Assembly: GCA_003298465.1 (NCBI GenBank)
Contig: QNGA01000007.1
Span: forward strand, 62,001-126,000
DNA: 64,000 nt
Direction: 5' to 3'
Source: a halophilic archaeon
GTDB lineage: Archaea; Halobacteriota; Halobacteria; Halobacteriales; Haladaptataceae
Shown: positions 61,300-64,000 of the stretch, piece after piece
Layout of the letters: every line of letters begins with the position of its first letter
Position numbering within the stretch: the stretch's first letter is position 1
Notes under the pieces: model-generated
What the model was told of the DNA's origin: nothing
The model's input: the letters and a program-made list of their open reading frames with translations, nothing else
The model's database searches: none
Program-made: the position numbers and the translations under genes

Positions 61300-62745
61300 G
61301 AGGAGAGTTGTCAGCTACCCACCCCTTTGGGGGTGGGCTTGTCAGTGGACTCTCGTTCTGCCGACACAGGAGTGTCGGACGCCACTTCAGTAGCGTTCAC
61401 GGTCATCGTCCCTGACTTCAGGGCGTACTGACAGAACGTCCCTCCAGCAGGGGACTTCTGCCCCCGCTGGAGTTGAAGCGCGAGTTTCCGCGCCACATTC
61501 TTCGCCGCGTTATAGTCCGCATTCGCCGTGTACCCACAGTCAAGGCACGCGAAGTGCTGGTCGTCGCGGTTCTCCTCCAACGTATACCCACACTTCGAAC
61601 ACTGCTGGCTCGTGTACTGCGGATGCACCGTGTCCACCACGATACCGTACTCTTCGGCCTTGTACTCGACCATCGTCTGGAGCGCGTTGAACGCCCACTG
61701 CTGGAACTTCTTCCCGTCGTTAATCCGCTCTCGAATCCGTTCCAAGTTCTCGAACGCGATGTGCGTACACTCGTGGCGACGCGCCTCCTCCACGATTGTT
61801 TTCGAACACTGGTGGAGGTAGTCTTCGCTCCAGCGACCGAACTGTCACCGATACGCTGGTAGGTTAGGTGGGCACTTCGCGTACCCGTCTGTTGCAGGCT
61901 GGCACGGTGTTTCTCGAACTCGCGGCGCTGATGGTTGAGGGAATCGGCGTTTCCGACGAAGTCTCCCGTACTGGTGACGGCGATGTGGTCGTTGACGTTG
62001 CAGTCCACGCCAAGGACGTTCGAATCCTCGGCTTTCTCAGGACTAGCAACGTCAAGTTCCCACTCCATCACCGCGTTGAGGTAGAATTCGTCGGCTTCGC
62101 TGTCGTAGTGGACGGTACTGGTTGAAAAGGAGTAGTCGTCGTTCAGCAGGCACTCGCCGTGCGGCGTACCGTTGGGATTCTCGGGCAGGTCGTATTCGCA
62201 CTCGACCCTGTCGTTGACGGTGGCGAGGCTCACCTTGTTGCGGTAGTAGGTGGCGGCTCGCTTGTCGTAGACGATGCTGAACGTGTCGTACTCTGGTTTG
62301 CTGGTGTTTTCGCCGTCAGCAAGCTTGTCAACACAGTTGTCGATGTCGTCGGTGGCGCGTTTAATGGCCTTCTGGACGAGGTTTGCGTGCAAGTAGTCGG
62401 GTTCTTCGCGGAGGTCGTCGTAGATGGCGGCTTCGGCTTCGCTTTTGCTGGTCACGCAGTCTTCGTCGGGATAGCGCCATGCCCAGTCTGCGGTGTGGTT
62501 GGCGCAGTATTGGAATTTGGAGTTGGTGGCGTGGAGGTCGCTCTTGCGGTCGTCGGGCACGTCGAGGCGGACGCGAACCGTTCGAGTTACCTCCCACGCC
62601 ATTTGTATCACAGGACCGTCTATCTTTATTAATAGTTTTGAATAGCGTGGGAGAGTCGGCAATGCCGTTTCGGTGGTTTGTGTAATGTAGCTTACGCGCT
62701 TCCTCCCACCCCTGGAGGGATGGGCTTCCGCGCTGTTACCGTTGT
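61300..62745 (-). mobile_element. Second IS1341-type element (tnpB inactivated)
   Basis: The ends carry hairpins CCCACCCC-TTTG-GGGTGGG type at 61318-61337 and CCCACCCC/GGGATGGG at 62705-62724. It contains only a frameshifted tnpB. It lies directly upstream of the MNT gene, so two related but different elements flank this locus. Confidence 0.75.
61311..62602 (-). pseudogene. tnpB with a single-base deletion
   Basis: It starts at ATG 62602 (MAWEVTRTVRVRLD) and reads normally to HLTYQRIGD. One base (an expected C in GACCAGTTC, now GACAGTTC near 61843) is missing and the frame shifts. The rest, with HIAFENLERI, the zinc ribbon CSKCGYTLEE...CLDCGY and NADYNAAKNV, lies in the next frame and ends at 61311. 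All catalytic residues remain except that the frame is broken; the first RuvC site reads GVDCNVNDHIAV. The damage is probably recent. Confidence 0.87.
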
Positions 62746-62894
62746 GAGATCTGTGCTGGTCGACTAAGATCTGTTCAGTAAATTAACTGCTCTCCGGTTA
62801 TGATCGTGACCAGACTTAATAACTGGTATGAATAGTAAGACGGCTGGTTTCGATTCCGAATGATGTATGTGAGTTGAAGCCAAACAAGGCTAGT
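62746..62894. other. Spacer upstream of the tiny zinc-ribbon gene
   Basis: No gene recognised; moderately AT-rich, possible promoter for 62895. Confidence 0.3.
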
Positions 62895-63050
62895 ATGAGT
62901 GTTCTCTCGCGGGTCCGGCAGGTTGTAACGACCAGCGAGAAGCCAGATGTGGTGATTGAATGCCGGCAATGCGGGACGACATTCGACACTGCGCCTGATC
63001 GGTGTTCCGCATGCGGCAGTGACGATATCGTTGCCACCGCTATCAACTAA
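62895..63050 (+). CDS. Tiny zinc-ribbon protein (51 aa)
   Basis: MSVLSRVRQVVTTSEKPDVV, then ECRQCGTTFDTAPDRCSACG: two CxxC pairs form one zinc ribbon after a basic N-terminal helix. The pattern is common among small haloarchaeal proteins that bind nucleic acid or partners. Halophile codon use and the complete frame support a true gene. Not recognised further. Confidence 0.75.
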   Translation: MSVLSRVRQVVTTSEKPDVVIECRQCGTTFDTAPDRCSACGSDDIVATAIN

Positions 63051-63131
63051 CATAGCCTACCACATGGTCGGCTGATCGCGGTGGTTACCGATGTAAGAAG
63101 AGGATGGTGAAATTCAATCCGAGCGCTCAGG

Positions 63132-63299
63132 TCAGTGTGACCAAGAGGATGCGGGTCCGTACAGTTGTTCGTCAGTGTCGTCAGCATACGCCATTTCCGC
63201 AGGCGTTTCGAGGAGTTCGAGGTAGAGACCCCATTCTACGCGACAATACACATAGGTCAAGCCCGCTGTCGGCCCGTCCTCGTTTGTTTGGGTGCCATC
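63132..63299 (-). pseudogene. Truncated copy of the small protein at 15965
   Basis: The minus strand reads DGTQTNEDGPTAGLTYVYCR, then VEWGLYLELLETPAEMAYAD and DTDEQLYGPASSWSH with a stop. It matches the 15965-16186 frame residue by residue but has no start codon. The match ends at 63299, next to the promoter of the following tiny gene. Confidence 0.65.
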
Positions 63300-63315
63300 T
63301 AAATGTAAGACAGAC

Positions 63316-63335
63316 TATATAAGTTGTGATATCAC
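63316..63335 (+). promoter_or_regulatory. TATA box and GTGATATCAC operator before a tiny gene
   Basis: TATATAAG (63316-63323) lies about 27 bp before the ATG at 63350. The palindrome GTGATATCAC (63326-63335), the seventh copy in the window, sits between box and start, where a bound protein would block transcription. Confidence 0.6.
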
Positions 63336-63349
63336 GTCTATTGGGGGTC

Positions 63350-63496
63350 ATGCCGCGAGTGAAATCAAGAAAACAATTGACGAATGAAAGCGTCAACCGC
63401 CTTAGAGACGTTCGAGAGAGCGTCGCTCTCTCGTCATCCCGAGACTGCATCGCCGTCTCGGACGACCTTGAGATAATCGACCCGTTCAGCCGGTGA
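63350..63496 (+). CDS. 48-aa protein under a GTGATATCAC site
   Basis: MPRVKSRKQLTNESVNRLRD, then VRESVALSSSRDCIAVSDDL and EIIDPFSR. A basic N-terminal half and an acidic C-terminal half; no known family. GGGGG lies just before the ATG. The clear TATA box, the operator-like palindrome and proper codon use make it a likely true gene, possibly a small regulator that binds the palindrome. That link is inference. Confidence 0.6.
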   Translation: MPRVKSRKQLTNESVNRLRDVRESVALSSSRDCIAVSDDLEIIDPFSR

Positions 63497-63555
63497 AAGT
63501 GTAAGCCATTGTGTCAGTGCAACCCTCAGCAAGAGAAGTGGTAAATTGACCTCCC

Positions 63556-64000
63556 TCAGAGTCCACCTGAGGTGAGTGTTTTGAGGAGACTGGGTAACGA
63601 AAGTCCTGCAAGAATAAACGATAACACGACGAGAATCACGTTGACGATGTTTGTTTTGAGATCGTTTGTGTGTTCACCCATGACCGTCTGATCATTGACG
63701 GCCCAGAAGAGTAACACCGCGGTGATAGGGAGGCTAACAATTCCACTGTACGAGGCAAATAGGACAATCATTTCGACAACAGTCATCCCAGTTGCAAGAT
63801 TGATTACTGGCGCCAGCACGCCGAGTGCTGTTCCAGCGGCGTAGATCCGTTTAAATGATCGGTCGGCACTATCGACGTCTCGTCCGCGGATATTCTCGAA
63901 CATATAGGCAACAGTCCACATGATCGGCATGATACTGTTGAACGCGGCCGCAGATGCGCCAACCAAGAATAGCACTGCTGCCCATCGACCCATAACTTCG
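63556..64000 (-). CDS. Nramp-like divalent metal transporter, C-terminal part (runs off the window)
   Basis: At least 148 codons, open to the window edge. Four membrane helices are visible: AVLFLVGASAAAFNSIMPIM; FKRIYAAGTALGVLAPVINL; IVLFASYSGIVSLPITAVLL; and a last helix VNVILVVLSFILAGLSLPSL. The layout and the motif FNSIMPIMWTVAYMFEN resemble the last third of Nramp-family Mn/Fe importers. The N-terminal metal site (DPGN) is outside the window, so the family call is moderate. Confidence 0.7.
   Translation of the reverse strand, partial: EVMGRWAAVLFLVGASAAAFNSIMPIMWTVAYMFENIRGRDVDSADRSFKRIYAAGTALGVLAPVINLATGMTVVEMIVLFASYSGIVSLPITAVLLFWAVNDQTVMGEHTNDLKTNIVNVILVVLSFILAGLSLPSLLKTLTSGGL

Noticed and set aside
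1..64000. CRISPR array, rRNA operon or self-splicing intron
   Set aside because: No regularly spaced direct repeats of 25-40 bp, no rRNA landmarks and no intron in the two tRNAs were seen on reading.

Overview
The window is chromosomal or megaplasmid DNA of an extremely halophilic archaeon (class Halobacteria). The evidence is the high-GC, strongly acidic proteins, a Tat-type lipoprotein signal, haloarchaea-specific families (HalOD1 output domain, HTH_10/Bat regulators, a TbsP-like regulator, SWIM zinc-finger and SprT-like proteins, IS1341-type TnpB elements), leaderless-looking starts behind TATA boxes, and tRNA-Leu(TAA) and tRNA-Thr(TGT). The genus cannot be fixed from sequence reading alone. 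No rRNA and no CRISPR array was seen. Much of the window is accessory DNA: broken genes, duplicated pieces, toxin-antitoxin and restriction genes, and small repeats.

Layout. 1-6.9 kb: the end of a dipeptide/oligopeptide ABC uptake operon (two ATPases, a protein of unknown role, a Tat lipoprotein binding protein) and a CocE/NonD hydrolase that could act on the imported material. 7-16.9 kb: a patchwork of a SprT-like metalloprotease, a SWIM protein, decayed copies of both, three copies of an associated non-coding repeat, ferritin-like genes, a TbsP-like regulator, a broken Lrp gene, a DoxX protein, a winged-helix/PIN toxin-antitoxin pair, two tRNAs and a HalOD1 protein. 16.9-26.8 kb: an amidase, a divergent pair of possible defence genes (DUF6884-like and PD-(D/E)XK-like), a sodium:solute symporter with a small partner, and an acyl-CoA block (AMP-ligase, thiolase-like protein, DUF35 Zn-ribbon). 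27-35.7 kb: a McrBC-type restriction system, a DUF2254 membrane protein and a dead DNA adenine methylase.

35.8-41.4 kb is a visibly AT-rich island. It holds one orphan gene and two diverged copies of an unrecognised three-gene module: A (about 340 aa, soluble), B (about 215 aa, soluble) and C (about 215 aa, two membrane segments and a beta-rich tail), in the order A-B-C then B'-C'-A'. Next to McrBC and a dead methylase, this is the best candidate in the window for an undescribed system, possibly a membrane-linked defence or conflict system.

41.4-46.1 kb: remnants of a repressor and possibly an integrase, an orphan VapB-like antitoxin, and a tight five-gene operon of unknown function (42211-45023). 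The operon is followed by an element of about 475 bp carrying three copies of the palindrome GTGATATCAC. 46.2-54 kb: oxidoreductases (two SDR/NmrA-type proteins, a zinc-type quinone reductase, an aldehyde dehydrogenase) and a sulfur/metal set (TauE/SafE, DsrE-like, DUF4396, Cys-rich four-helix protein). At 54.2-55.6 kb comes a decayed copy of the last operon gene and a second copy of the GTGATATCAC element with nearly the same internal spacing.

55.7-64 kb: small membrane proteins, an HTH_10 regulator, an MNT/HEPN toxin-antitoxin pair whose HEPN gene is split by a TnpB element, a second TnpB element killed by a one-base deletion, two tiny genes (62895-63050 and 63350-63496), and the C-terminal part of an Nramp-like transporter that runs off the window end.
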